Part shown: positions 11,292 to 22,931 of the stretch, piece after piece
How the letters are laid out: each line of letters opens with the position of its first letter
How positions within the stretch are numbered: the first letter of the stretch is position 1
DNA from: Penicillium oxalicum
Taxonomy: Eukaryota; Ascomycota; Eurotiomycetes; Eurotiales; Aspergillaceae
Length of the DNA: 64,000 nucleotides
Direction: 5' to 3'
Assembly: GCF_001723175.1 (NCBI RefSeq)
Contig: NC_064656.1
Location: forward strand, 2,108,001 to 2,172,000
Program-made: the position numbers and the translations under genes
The notes under the pieces: generated by a model
Database searches by the model: none
What the model saw: only the letters and a program-made list of their open reading frames with translations
Told to the model about the DNA's origin: nothing

Positions 11292-13163
11292 ATGAACCCA
11301 GCACATCCACCACCGAGTCAAGGTGCGTCATCGTCGGCGCGCTGTACAACAGCGCTCACCCACATACTTGAAGAACTCGGTCTTGTCACAATGTACCAGT
11401 CCACTCGCGATGTCAAGTTTCTTTGTGCGCAGCGGTTCGTGCGTCTTTTCGCCTACGGTGGATCGACATTGATTCTCGCGGCGTACCTGTCCGCTCTGGG
11501 AGTGACCGAGGATCGAATCGGACTGTTCATGACCCTGACATTGGTGGGGGATGTAGGGATCAGTTTTGTGTTGACGCTGTTTGCTGATGCGATGGGTCGC
11601 AAGGCTGTTTTGGCGTTGGGGTCGGTCTTGATGGTCGGGAGTGGGCTGGTGTTTGCCTTGTCGGGGAACTTTTGGGTGCTTCTTGCGGCGGCGATTTTGG
11701 GGGTGATTAGTCCGAGGTATGTGGTGTGGATGTACTCTGTTTGAAATGGCAGAGGATGTTCCTTTTTTTCATATCTTTTGTTCTTGGTCTTTTTTAAGCC
11801 TTTGACGGGTTGATTAATTGTCTGGCGCTCTTGCCGGGAGAGATTTTGGAAAACGAAAAAGCAGAGTATGGTTCAAGTATTGCGGAAGGTCGGCGCAGAG
11901 AGTTGACTGGACTTGGCTGACCGTATTATCTGTGTCTCCAGTGGCAACGAGATTGGACCCTTTCGCGCTGTGGAAGAATCAACGCTCGCTCATCTCACTC
12001 CGTCAGAAGATCTGCCCGACGTCTTTGCATGGTACTCATTGCTGGGAAACGCGGGCACGGCTCTCGGTCAATTGATTTGTGGATGGCTGATCAGCTCATT
12101 GCAAGTTCTGCACGGCTGGGCATACATTCCATCGTGTCGGGTCATTTTCTTGGTGTACGCCGGCATCGGTTTGGTCAAATTGATACTCACGCTGGCCCTG
12201 ACGCACAAGGTCGAGACGGAAGAGAAGCAGCAAACTCGGGAACAACGCAAGAATGGCGAGACACAACCATTGCTGGCTGACGCACCGTCATCGAGAAGGG
12301 AACAAGACACGTCCCCCAATACAGGAAGAACCTCTTTATTTTCGTCCATCGACAAGGATCTTTGGTCTCTTGTAATTCGACTGTTTATCCTGTTTGGAAT
12401 TGACTCGTTTGCCTCGGGTCTTGCTTCGCTGTCAGTTGGACCCCTTCCTCGCCTGCTGGAGATGATATTTGTTTTTTCCCCTCATTTTATCTCGGCTTCG
12501 TGCCTTTTCTTCATACTGACCTCACATCACAGCTCCTGGATGACCTACTTCTTCCACCGCAAATTCAACCTTCCCGAAGGTCAGCTCGGCACCATCTTCT
12601 TCTTCACCAGCTCCATTTCCGCCGCATCGATGCTGGTAGCTTCCTCCATTGCCAAGCGTATCGGCAATATCAAGGTTCGTCAACACCACCCTCCAACATC
12701 CCACTCCTTTCTCCGTTTCAATATCTTACCCCCTCTAACCAATTTTTGCCCCTTTCAGACAATGGTCTTCACCCACCTCCCGTCCGCAATTTGTCTATCT
12801 CTCATCTCCGTCCCGGCAGTCTCCCCCTAGCTCTCACCTTTCTTGTCCTCCGTGCCTGCTCTCAAAACATGGACGTTGCACCGCGCTCGGCCTTTCTCGC
12901 CGCCGCACTTCCCGCTGACAAACGCACTGCGATCATGGGCGCGGTCAACGTCGTCAAGACGACCAGCCAAAGTCTGGGTCCGCTGTTGACGGGCATTCTG
13001 GCCCGGCATCACCGGTTTGGGGGTCTCGTTCATGGTGGCGGGGTGGTGTTGAAGGTGATGTATGATTTTGGGCATGTTGGTCACTTTTGGCGGGAGAGAG
13101 GCGGAGACGAGGAGACGGGCTGTACTAGTACGTGAAGCGGGAGGGGATGAGGAGGAGCTTTGA
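11292..13163 (+). pseudogene. MFS transporter with clustered 3' frameshifts
   Basis: A major-facilitator transporter. Inferred exons are 11292-11716, 11942-12430, 12533-12674 and 12759 onward. The second intron uses a GTCAGT donor and a clear CTGAC branch site. Membrane segments and the inter-helix pattern DAMGRKAVLALGS are intact through the first three exons. In the last exon the frame reading FTHLPSAICLSLISVP hits a stop at 12828, while the family-like continuation SLPLALTFLVLRACSQN is in another frame. Further shifts are needed near 13021, 13043 and 13066. After them the original frame resumes as VTFGGREAETRRR and ends at a TGA at 13161-13163. Four one-base indels, mostly at homopolymers, within 260 bases mean either a decaying gene or sequence errors. 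Substrate unknown. If the indels are errors, this is a normal transporter of about 500 residues. Confidence 0.7.
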
Positions 13164-15100
13164 ATATGTGGATGGGCACGTGGGCTCTACATTGAGGGCT
13201 GCTGAGTGAGTTTGTTCTTTGGAGGAGATATATGTCTTTTTATCCCCAGTCAAAAAGGTACAAATGTTCTGTAATATAGTATACAAAATAAATACGATGA
13301 TGAACTCGCAAATTCAACATTCAATTACAAACAACAACTCGAGACTACCACGTCTGCTCGCCAAGGAACCCAGAAAACCCCCAAAAATTTAATAAAATAA
13401 AAGACATGCGCAGCTCATTCCATGACATCCATATGGACAATATTTCCGTGTCGAGAAGTGCCAGGTATTCGGTAGATACGGATCTTATGGCCTGACAACC
13501 ATGAAGTATCCCAGAGTGTCAAGTGTACTAGCCACTCGAGTAGCCTCGGCGATCTCCACAGTCATCACCAAAGCTGTTCGCATCCATGTAAAGCTGAACT
13601 TCACGCTCGTTGTATACTTGACTTCTTTCGAGTTGTGTGATATTTGCGTTATTTCAATAATGACACGAGAATCTATGCTGGTTCAGATTTCGCGCATGTT
13701 GTACTATACTGTCATATTGTACCATTCCCCGATCTGGAATTCTGGGGGTATTTGTGATGACGTACTCGGCTTTATCCGGCAGACAGAGCTAGTACTGGTA
13801 CTATGGTACATGTGTAAAGCTTAATTGTTTTTTTTTTCTCTCCTTTCTTTTTCTGTTCTGAAGAGGGGGTGCTAGGGTGTATTATTATTCGGGTACACAG
13901 AAAGGTTGCGTGGAAGGGTTCCATGGTCGAGATCAGTCCCTTTTGGAAGGTAATGAATGACCGTGTATGATGTCTGTAAAACCAGAAACACAACCCGACC
14001 GTGAGTGACTGGAACATGTTCATATTTAGATCAACGAGGAAAAAGATAGAGAGCAGAGAAAAAAAAGATGAAAAGTGATTCATGCATACATCAACTTCAT
14101 CTTTCATACTCAAACGTCAAAAAAGGCTTCTCGAGTCGATCCAAGCAATGCCAAGCCTTTCATGCGGACTCTTTTTTCACAGGGTCCAGACTCTGAGGGG
14201 CCCCCACTAGAGACCCTGAGACAGCTGAAACTCTTTCAACGCTTGGAGTGTGTCCTTCGATGAGCGACAAGACACAGTGACTTTGCTCCCCAGCCAGTGT
14301 TCCCCGCATCCCTAAGTAGCGGTACTTGTTGTGGTGCTCGGTCGACTTTACCATTTTTATCGAGTTTGTGAAACTCAGTTTCCAGATAACCCCGCCCCTC
14401 CCTGAAAGAGAAAAGGGGGAAAGAAAACCGCTCAGCACTGATCGACCACGGCAACTTTCCTTTTGGATGCAGAGTCAAGCTTTTCCTTTTTTTTTCTTAT
14501 CGCCAGTCGGATCCAATGTCCGCATGATTGTCTAAGGGGAGGATGTAGTATAGTACAACATACAAAAATCATCTTACATCCTGTGTAGTAAATCCTGTAT
14601 TCTAGACCACAGTACTTTAGTCCTCGGCGCTCGCACTTCCCTTTGACTTTTGTCCCCTGTTTCTTTTCTTCTTTGGAGGCTAGTCGGTCCCGTTAGGCAG
14701 CCGCTTTCCGGGGCTAAACAAAAGCTAACCAGCCCAATTGCACCAACCACCGGCCGCGCTCGTCTCACACCCTGAGGATCCCCAAAGTCCGCCTCCAAAT
14801 GGTGGACTCGAGATGGCTCAGCGTGCAGCAGGATCGTACAGACCGTGCAAATCAGCCGAGCGATTTATGGCGGGGCCAATACAATCAGACAGCCAGCTCG
14901 TTTTCTTCCTCCAGTCCTCTCCCTCTCTTCCTACACACTAGTTCCTTGTGCGTTTTCTCATACAAGAGAAGCTTGGCTATTCCGAACTTGTCAGTGACGC
15001 TTGTGACTCGGGACCTCTTGTCCTGACACGACACAGACATACGCTGTGCACAACCCGTACAGTCATCCGCCCTCTGTACTTGTGCACGTTTTTCCTCGCT
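13164..15100. other. Intergenic stretch, no supported gene
   Basis: Nearly 2 kb between the MFS gene and the Aim6-like gene. Short open frames occur on both strands but none has a recognisable motif. There are poly-T and poly-A runs at about 13827-13860 and 14050-14070, and a pyrimidine-rich stretch at 14908-14935 ahead of the Aim6-like gene. Confidence 0.5.
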
Positions 15101-16581
15101 ATGGGTGTGGGCGGGCCAGCAGTGGCTCAGGCGCGCTTGGACGAGATCACAGAGAGTCCAGCCTCACCAACGACCAGTGTGGGGGAGAGAGAGGAAGCCG
15201 ATTACTTGCTTGAAGAATATGAGTGCCATCACGACTACGACGCCGAGCGCCGGGCTGAAGAGCACGGGACGGAGGACATGAGATCTCCTGAGAAGTTAAC
15301 GGGGCGGAGGACGAGGCGAGATTCATTAGTATACCGACTCTCACCGTGGAGGTGTACTCGTCGTCGACGGTGTGAATGCCAGTCTAAGGAGCAGCGCACC
15401 TTCTTCTGTGGTCTGCTAAAGCGACCCTTTTGGATATTGGTTGCTATTTTGTGAGTGCTCTTGAATTTCCTTCAAAAAGAAAGAGAATTGTGCCATTCCT
15501 CTCCCATCAGTCATTGATGTAAAGCACCCGATCGTCACTAACACCATCCAGTGGCATGCTCAGCGTGCTCTCTTTCGCGTGGGACGGTCTTCTCGCCGCG
15601 GTGGAAGAGCATCGCGACCTCGGCATCCTGCCCGGCCAGCGGCCCTCACTCCTCGCAGACTGGTTAAGTCAGGGCGTCGTACCAATCGCCTGTCACTCTC
15701 ACAACGACTACTGGCGACAAGTGCCGCTCTTCTCTGCCCTTGCAGTGGGTTGCACGGGTGTCGAAGCCGACATTTGGCCCGATGGGGATCACTTGCGGGT
15801 TGGCCACACCAGGCGCACCGTTCTCAAGGGTCAGACCCTGCGCAGTCTCTATCTTGATCCAATTCTGGATATCCTGGATCAGCACAACCCTGCGAGCAAT
15901 GTTTCTACCAAGGACACCGAATCGTTCATCCACCAGGAGAATTTTGCACCGGTCGGAGTCTTTGTGACCGAACCTTCTCAACCGTTGATCCTTCTCATCG
16001 ACTTCAAGGTTGATCCCGAGACTCTCTGGCCCATGCTGATGACCGACCTGGAGCCTCTTCGTCAAAAGGGCTATTTGACTCATTTCAACGGATCCCACAT
16101 CGTCCAGCGCCCACTGACCATTGTCGCGACCGGTGATGCCCCCTTTGACCATATCCAAGAGAATTCCACTTACCGTGACGTCTTTTACGATGCTCCCCTC
16201 GACAGACTACCCCTTCTTCCAGCATCACCAAAAGATGACTTGGAATCTCTCTCTACCGAAGCAGTCCCCGTCCCCTCCCTTTCTCCTTACACCCGATACA
16301 ACAGCTACTACGCCTCGGTCAGCTTCCGCCACACCATTGGGTCCCTTTACCTCGGCCGCCTTTCCCACGACCAGCTCATCAAGGTCCGCAGTCAAATTGC
16401 CGCGGCCCACGCCCGAGGTCTCAAAGTCCGATACTGGGGAACCCCCGGGTGGCCGACAGCCTTGCGCAATTACGTGTGGAGAGAATTGGAGCGGGAGGGT
16501 GTGGATATGTTGAATGTGGATGATTTGAGGGCGGCGAGTCGGGGAGAGTGGAGAGAAGAAGGCTGGTGGTGGGGGTGGTGA
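15101..16581 (+). CDS. Aim6-like PLC/GDPD-fold phosphodiesterase
   Basis: A 459-residue homologue of the fungal Aim6 (altered inheritance of mitochondria 6) family, which has a PLC-like phosphodiesterase TIM barrel related to glycerophosphodiester phosphodiesterases. Exons are 15101-15450 and 15552-16581; the 101-base intron joins V-A-I-F-G-M. The N-terminal 100 residues are charged and low in complexity. They are followed by one hydrophobic segment (FWILVAIFGMLSVLSFAW) likely to anchor the protein in a membrane. The catalytic barrel starts at about 160 with HSHNDYWR (His165 and His167), then GVEADIW and LRVGHT, matching the metal and acid-base sites of GDPDs. The C-terminal segment (RYWGTPGWP...VDMLNVDDL) is also family-typical. 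The biological substrate is unknown. The start was chosen as the first ATG in the frame that carries the family sequence. Confidence 0.88.
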
Positions 16582-18363
16582 TGACCATTCCATCTCGGAG
16601 CGTGGTAACATTGCTGCTGATGCCACTGCTCTAGCCTCTCCAACCTTGATGTTTTTTTATAACGAAGTGATCTGTATCACCTTTACGATTTAAATGAATA
16701 TCTTGATGATTGATGTTTTAGGGCTTGGGAGGAGTTGAGGGTGTGGGTTTGAAGTATTTATTGGCTTTGATCGAGGGACGGCGTTACTGGTCAAATGGAT
16801 CGGTGATCATTCAAATTAAATGTGGGTAGAGTATCTCAAAGCTCCTCCGCCCTTCTAGCTGTAGAAATCCCCAGGTGATGCACATTCACACAGAATCTAC
16901 CAGCAAGGAGAGCGAGGCATATCACCTCATCTCTTGGTTTTTTCAGCGCTTGCTCGTGCTGTAAGATAGGGGCCAAATCTATCTGACAAAGACTGTGCTA
17001 GATAAGGTGTACGACAGCTAACATCCAAGACCGCTTCAATTGAATTTCGTCGAAATCGGGCTTAGTCCCTCTAATGCAAAAAGCTCTTGATACACTTTCA
17101 ATCCTTGACCCATTCAATGCAGCGCACAGGAAAACGAGACTCAAAAATTTTGTTTGCCCTCAAAACTTCAAGCATTCTTGGGCCACGAGAGGTTATAATG
17201 CAGACCACCCACACCACCGCATCTAATCATAACCCCCCTCCCCAAAAAGAATCAACTCGAAAGGGAAGTCTATCTCCTATCGCCAATCAGATCATCTCAA
17301 TAATATTCCCAAATCACCTCGTCATGGTCAAATTGCCAGTGCATACAAGAACAAATCTCCTTCTCAAAAAGACGCATCATCCCGCGTAATGGGCATTGAC
17401 CACGTCCAGCCTTGACGACTACGACGGGATTTACAATGCGCCGCGTCGTGGGAGGCTTGTGGCGTAAGAGGTATGCATATCGTGCATCTATAGTCTACCT
17501 ATGAGTAGGTTGTTTGGATGATTGGTGAATCATTGACGGGTAGAGAGTCTATATCCAACTTACGACCTGAAGGTGAAGTGCCGATGATGAGGAAAAGACC
17601 CGACATTTTCGGGTATATTATCTCAGCGATCTCTAAATTTGTGCGTTCTCTTTAAGCCGCTATGGTGTCAAATGCCCCTCCCTGGTCTTTCGTGATCTGA
17701 AGGCTTACCTAGGATTTGTTCCTTCAGACAACTTACTTGGTATGGGTCAAGGTTGATATCATCTTCAAAACTTTCGATAAAATTGATTTCGATCATGGTG
17801 TGGGTTAATCGCTGAATGTGGAGGGCTGGACGGGGATGGAGTTTCCTTAGTGCTGGCTTTGTGATTTGTATCGTAAAGATGAACTTTTGGAGCGGGGGAT
17901 GATAGCGCAACAGGGTGCGGAGTAATCTAGGTGAGATAATAATCTAGAGGAAGAGTAATCTAAGATACACTATCGCTGAGGACGATGAGTAAGTAGAGAG
18001 AAGTGGACCTTGGCATAATCTGCCACTTCGGTAAGAAGAAGAGAGTTCCAGCAATGGCAGGAGAAAAGCAAACGGGAATCGGTGGATGTTCCCTTTGTTG
18101 AACATGGTGGAGCTCACCTGGAAACATTCAAGAACTGCCTTGAATTCTAGATGATTTCGCCGTCTTCCGCTACCACCTAGAAGAAATGCCCTGCTACCTT
18201 GGAGTTGGTAGCCGGACTAGAATTTTTGGAATGCATCGCACTGGTGTATTATAGCCAAAACAGAACATGGTAAATTATTTGATTGAGAATCGGGATATAT
18301 ACCCAGAGAAGGCCACAGATATAGCATTTGTTTTGAAATCCACCACCCCAGTCTTTACCAGAC
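16582..18363. other. Intergenic stretch, no supported gene
   Basis: This 1.8 kb stretch lies between the converging Aim6-like and permease genes. No coding region with recognisable features was seen on either strand; it appears to contain the two 3' UTRs and spacer. Confidence 0.5.
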
Positions 18364-20541
18364 TCAGAGAATCATCATAAAATTCGGGTTTCGATCGTCG
18401 TTATAATCCGCGAATTGGTCATATTTCCCATCCCTCTTGTCCTTGTTCACCTTGGCGCAATAGAGCACGTTGCATAAGATCCTAGTAAAACATGTCAGAG
18501 ATCACATTAAATTTAAATGACTTCGAAATCGGACAAGAACTTACATAAACCAAGCAAACACCAAGAGCCCGAGGATAATAGTGTGGCCACGGTGGTAAGT
18601 TGGCAGATCACGCGCAGGGTAATTAAAGGCTGTTGAAATATTGTCAGTATCGCGAGACTCAATGCGTTGAAATGAGAAATTTTGAAAAGAAAAACAGTAA
18701 AGTAGCGAAAATAAAATGTTTGCTAGAGTAACATACTCGCCACGAATCCTCCGCAGTTTGCAATGGCCAGTTGAAGTGCAGATGTAGTCGCTCGCTTGTA
18801 ATGACCAGCCGAGTTGTTTGAGAGCCAGACCAAAATACACGGTACGCTGGCATATTGACCTGTGGCCATGAGAAAAGTCATTCCATATTGGATGTGGGGG
18901 TTTTGGACATTGGCGATGACGGCATAACCGATAATTGCAACCGGAAGAGTGAAGAGCATGACGATGCCGCGGAGGCGGAGACGATCGGAGACGATTGCCA
19001 CGATAACTGTGAGTAGGGGTGAGACGGTGCAATAGAACGAGGTGGAGATAGTAAGTGGGAATATAGAGATGGACAAGCTCTCAAATGGAGGAAGATGTAC
19101 CTGTAATGACAGCTGCAACGGCATAGGGGATGACACTCCATAGTTGGACTTCATTGGCATCCTTGGCAAGATTCAGACTCTTGATGATGGTGGGAAGCTA
19201 AGAAAGTGTTAGTACTCTGTTCGTCTTTGAGTAAGAGTTGTGAGATTCACGAATAGACCGAATGAATATAGCCCGGAGAGGATTGCAAAGTATGCAGAGG
19301 CAGAGAACCACACTTGCGGTTCGAGAATACCGCGGCACACTTCGGACCACTTGAACGAGTCGGCCTCAGCTGCGATGGTACTTTATTGAAGATGAGCATT
19401 TGAAAATTGCTGTTGTATGATCTGGAGTGGACATACCCTGTTCTCGCGATGGGATTGTCCATTGATAATCTTTCCTGACCAAACTCCTTTTCCTCCGGGG
19501 TCAAAAAGCTCGCAGAGTCGATAGAGTTGGGCAACATCAGGAAACTGAGGATACCACATGCAAAAGTCTACGATTCTCTGTCAGTCACCGTACACGATCA
19601 ATACGGCTATGTCACAATGGGCACACACCAAAATTCCCTCAATGATCAGAATCCATCTCCAACCCTCCAGCCCACCCCGGGGGCCAATCTCGGCAAGTCC
19701 ACGCGCAAGAAGACCTGGCATCGTTAGAATCCACCCGACGCAGCTCGTCTACATGGATATCACAACTCACCCCCAAAAGCACCCGACAAAGACGCAGCGG
19801 TATAGAACAAACCGATGCGCAGGGCCAAGTCTTCGCGTCGATAGAAGCTCGACAGATACAGCACCTAAAAACGTATCAGCGACTATGCCATCCAGATCTG
19901 TCAACTCAGATTCCCTACCATGCCCGGGAGTAGGCCACCTTCAGCGACCCCCAACAGCGCGCGCACAGCGACGAATCCTGCGTAGTTCTGGACAAAGCCC
20001 AAGCACATGGTAATAATTCCCCATACAGCTGTCAAGAAGGGAAGCCACAACTTGGGCGATGCCTTTTTGAGGACAAGATTACTGGGTAACTCGCTGGGAA
20101 GGGGGGGAAAGAATCAGTCTCGAGATGTCCAGTTCACTCAAATGCTTGTAATGCTTGGATATACCCACCTGCAGATATAAGTGAGATAGAAAACCGTCAG
20201 ACCAACATCAAATTGATGATCGGTGATGCCTAAGCTTTTCTCCAGACCAATGATTTTGGCATTGCCGACATTTGTCCGATCGAGGAATGAACATAAGAAG
20301 AGCAATGCGAGAATTGGCAAGATACTGCAAGGCAAGACGTGTGAGAAATTTCGTTTGGAAAGATGGACACAGATGCTACTATGGGTCCGGGTTTTTGCCC
20401 AGACTTTCAGTGGATCACTCACTGTAAATCCAGTTTGAGAAGCACACGTTTTGTCAGTTTCTGTTGCTGATCCAGATCCCCAAAGCGATTCAATTCGCTC
20501 TGTTTTTGATCCTCAATTTCCATCACAGCGGCCTTCTCCAT
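18364..20541 (-). CDS. Dal5-type MFS anion permease (allantoate/nicotinate-like)
   Basis: A 486-residue major-facilitator permease of the anion:cation symporter (Dal5/Tna1) group. Eleven exons keep one frame: 20541-20423, 20324-20169, 20093-19919, 19864-19771, 19714-19629, 19567-19437, 19380-19251, 19197-19101, 19006-18737, 18629-18545 and 18481-18364. Family marks in order are LDRTNVGNAK after the first helix, CSELPSNLVLKK, GVAEGGLLPGM followed by LSSFYRREDLALRIG, the loop with TPEEKEF, a second half starting ...YSFGLFLPTIIKSL, SDRLRLRG, and the C-terminal FNYPARDLPTYHRGH and YDDQFADYNDDRNPNF-like tail. It probably takes up a small carboxylate (allantoate, nicotinate, biotin-type or sugar acid); which one cannot be read. 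A GATAAG core lies upstream at 21019-21024 (minus strand), compatible with nitrogen control but weak. The start is the first ATG before the charged N-terminus. Confidence 0.9.
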
Positions 20542-21386
20542 GGCAGCGGGGGTAACTGTGAGCTGCTCCTTGGACTTGGGGATAGCGTCTTGACCGAATA
20601 ACAGAGACTGGTCACAAACAAAGACGAAAGACAGCTAAGCCACTGCAAGGGAGAGGATGAAAATCCGGGGAAGAGGGTTTCATAAAGAACAGAGAACCCC
20701 CTCCTGGAAGTTGTCCGTCGCTCGGTGACCACTTCTTGCTACCGAGCTGAATGTTGAGTTTGAGAGGGGGGCCGCATCCAGTCAGCGTCTAGCTGGTTAT
20801 TGTTCTTGCGCCTCTTGCTGTCTCAAGACTCGAAGTGATCCGTCAAGAGTCAAGTGTTTCCCCCGCAATTCCCCAGATTTGCCGCCTCGATTTCCATTGG
20901 GGGGAAATATGGAGACGCGGTCTGGGTTCTTTTTGGCCATCCACACAGTACTTCTGTCGCAAGCTAGACCGACTGTTGGCTGTGGGATACCAAATAACAG
21001 CCGAGATTGGGCTGCAATCTTATCAATTGTACTAGTTTAGCTTTGAGCTAAGCACGCCGAGACTCTTGGCCAGGTGCAAAACAGCAGAAATACGTGGGTA
21101 GAAGATTCAATACATGTACGACCTCTGTCAGCAAAGACCAACCCCCCACAATAATAGTGGAGATGTTGGTGTGGCCAGAGTATTTTCAAGGTATCCCTCG
21201 GTCGACCCGAGCACCCGAGATCGGCGTCCAAAAGTACACGCCGACCCGCGGGTCGAAGCGGGTCGAATTTGGAGAACTTGGCTCTTCTCCAACCCGCGCG
21301 ACAATCGAACAATCACACACTCGTCCTTGACGTGACCTCAACTTGGAATTCAGAATTGCACAAGATCCAGAGCACAATTATTCAAG
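20542..21386. promoter_or_regulatory. Shared promoter of permease and AhpD-like genes
   Basis: This 845-base region lies between divergent starts. It contains a GATAAG site on the minus strand at 21019-21024. It also has a group of CGACCC/GGGTCG elements at 21203-21262, including a perfect 14-bp palindrome at 21242-21255 about 135 bases upstream of the AhpD-like ATG. Confidence 0.5.
21242..21255. promoter_or_regulatory. Perfect palindrome CGACCCGCGGGTCG
   Basis: A 14-bp perfect inverted repeat followed three bases later by another GGGTCG half-site (21257-21262), with a further CGACCCG at 21203-21209. Inverted CGG-containing half-sites are typical targets of Zn2Cys6 dimers, so this is a candidate operator for the AhpD-like gene. 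No protein can be assigned. Confidence 0.45.
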
Positions 21387-22377
21387 ATGTCCAAACTCTC
21401 TGCCAGTCTCAAATCCTTGATCAATTCCCCTGCTGCGCGGCCACATACGGTGCCAGCGCCACCTAACATCAGTCATGTCTATCGCGCGATCCAGCAAACA
21501 GCCGCGGCCCACAAGATCTCACAGCCCTCATGGCTTGCACTCTCGGTAGGTCGACCATCACAATGGACAAAAGCAAACAAGCGCACACCATCACCCAATT
21601 AAAGAAAACCTACAATCGAGCGCTTCATAATCTGCTCGCGACCTCAATTATATCAAGAACTAACATTTCTCTGCCTCACAGACCGCCGCAACAATGACCA
21701 TGAACTCCCCCGATTCACTAGCCGCCCTTTACCAACTCGCCTCCTCCTCTTCATCCGCCACCGACCAAAACGCAGCCGTCGCCTCCGCGGAGCTCATGCG
21801 TGAAGTTGGCTTAAAATGCATCAGTTTCAACGGCATTCCCCGAACAATCAATTGCCTCAACGCCTTCCGCGCCAGTCTCCCCGAAGACATCGCCGCGCAG
21901 CTTTCCACCACACCCACCCGCACCCCTACGCCCGACAACATCGCCGCAATTTCCGCCCGGGGTCACGCCCTCTGGGACTCCATCTACCGTCCCTTTGAAA
22001 AGAAGCTCTACCAGAAACTGGGCACGTCGCATCCGGATCTCCCTGTGCATATCCTGCACGCGAACTATGGGGCGCTCCTATCGGATCCCGAGCGTGAGAC
22101 TGGGGCATCGGCGGGCCGTGTGCTGACCTCTCTGGTGGCGGTGGCTTGTTTGCGCGCGCAATCGGGAGTCGGGCCTCAGGTCATATCGCATGTCTTTGGG
22201 TTGCGCAAGGCGTTGGAGGATGGAAGTTGGGCGAGTGATGTGGAGAGCGAGGCGGGTGCGCGGTGGTTGGCGAGTGATGAGGGGAACATGTGGATTTTGG
22301 AGAGTGTCGATGCGATTGTAGAGGCCATTGGTGGAGGAATGGGGTCGAACTTTGCTCCGGCGAGAGCGAAGCTGTAG
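21387..22377 (+). CDS. AhpD-like (carboxymuconolactone decarboxylase-fold) protein, PTS1 tail
   Basis: A 284-residue fungal protein resembling the AhpD/carboxymuconolactone decarboxylase-like superfamily. Exons are 21387-21545 and 21682-22377; the 136-base intron joins W-L-A-L-S to T-A-A-T-M. Conserved-looking features are [24 protein letters not shown] (about residues 90-112), [21 protein letters not shown], and [20 protein letters not shown]. The classical CxxC of AhpD is not present as such; the Cys residues are at CISF and NCLN. The protein ends in A-K-L, a canonical type 1 peroxisomal signal, so it probably works in the peroxisome. The reaction is unknown. The N-terminus is Ser/Pro-rich. 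The next gene, on the other strand, is a CoA transferase of ketone-body metabolism. Confidence 0.8.
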
Positions 22378-22931
22378 GATGATGCTAGGGAAGGGAGGGG
22401 ACTGCGAGGTTTCTGGCGAGAGAGGGGCACCTTGCTTTGTCCTTTTCCGAATATCCAGGTGCCAGAAACCTGAAACTTTCAGCAATGGACATATTTATAT
22501 ATCGTAAACATAGATCACCTGGGTTCAGAGTGGGCAAACCTACGAAATCTGCTTCTTTCATCAATCAAACAAGCTGGCTCCCATCTATCGCGCCAGAGAA
22601 TAACATGAACAAATAAAGAGAAGCTATCACATTGTCTAATCTTCGCTACAGAAAACAGGATTATATATCAGTATACATGATAGATGCCATGGCATGTAGT
22701 GTATACCAGAGGGGGTAGTCAATCCATGACGATTCCCAGATCAGGTCGTAAGCTAGCAGAATCTTGAAAGGGTCAATTGAAGACTAAGGGGATCCGAGAA
22801 TCGCAGTATTTTTTCCATTGGCGCATCGGAAATGAAACATGGGTGACAATGCATGGTCCTGGGTATTGGTAAGATCAAGTAAATGTATCATATCCAGTCC
22901 GAATATACCAAAACTGCATTTCACAGGCTTT
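22378..22931. other. Intergenic stretch between convergent genes
   Basis: This stretch lies between the 3' ends of the AhpD-like and CoA-transferase genes and presumably holds both 3' UTRs. No further gene is visible. Confidence 0.5.
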
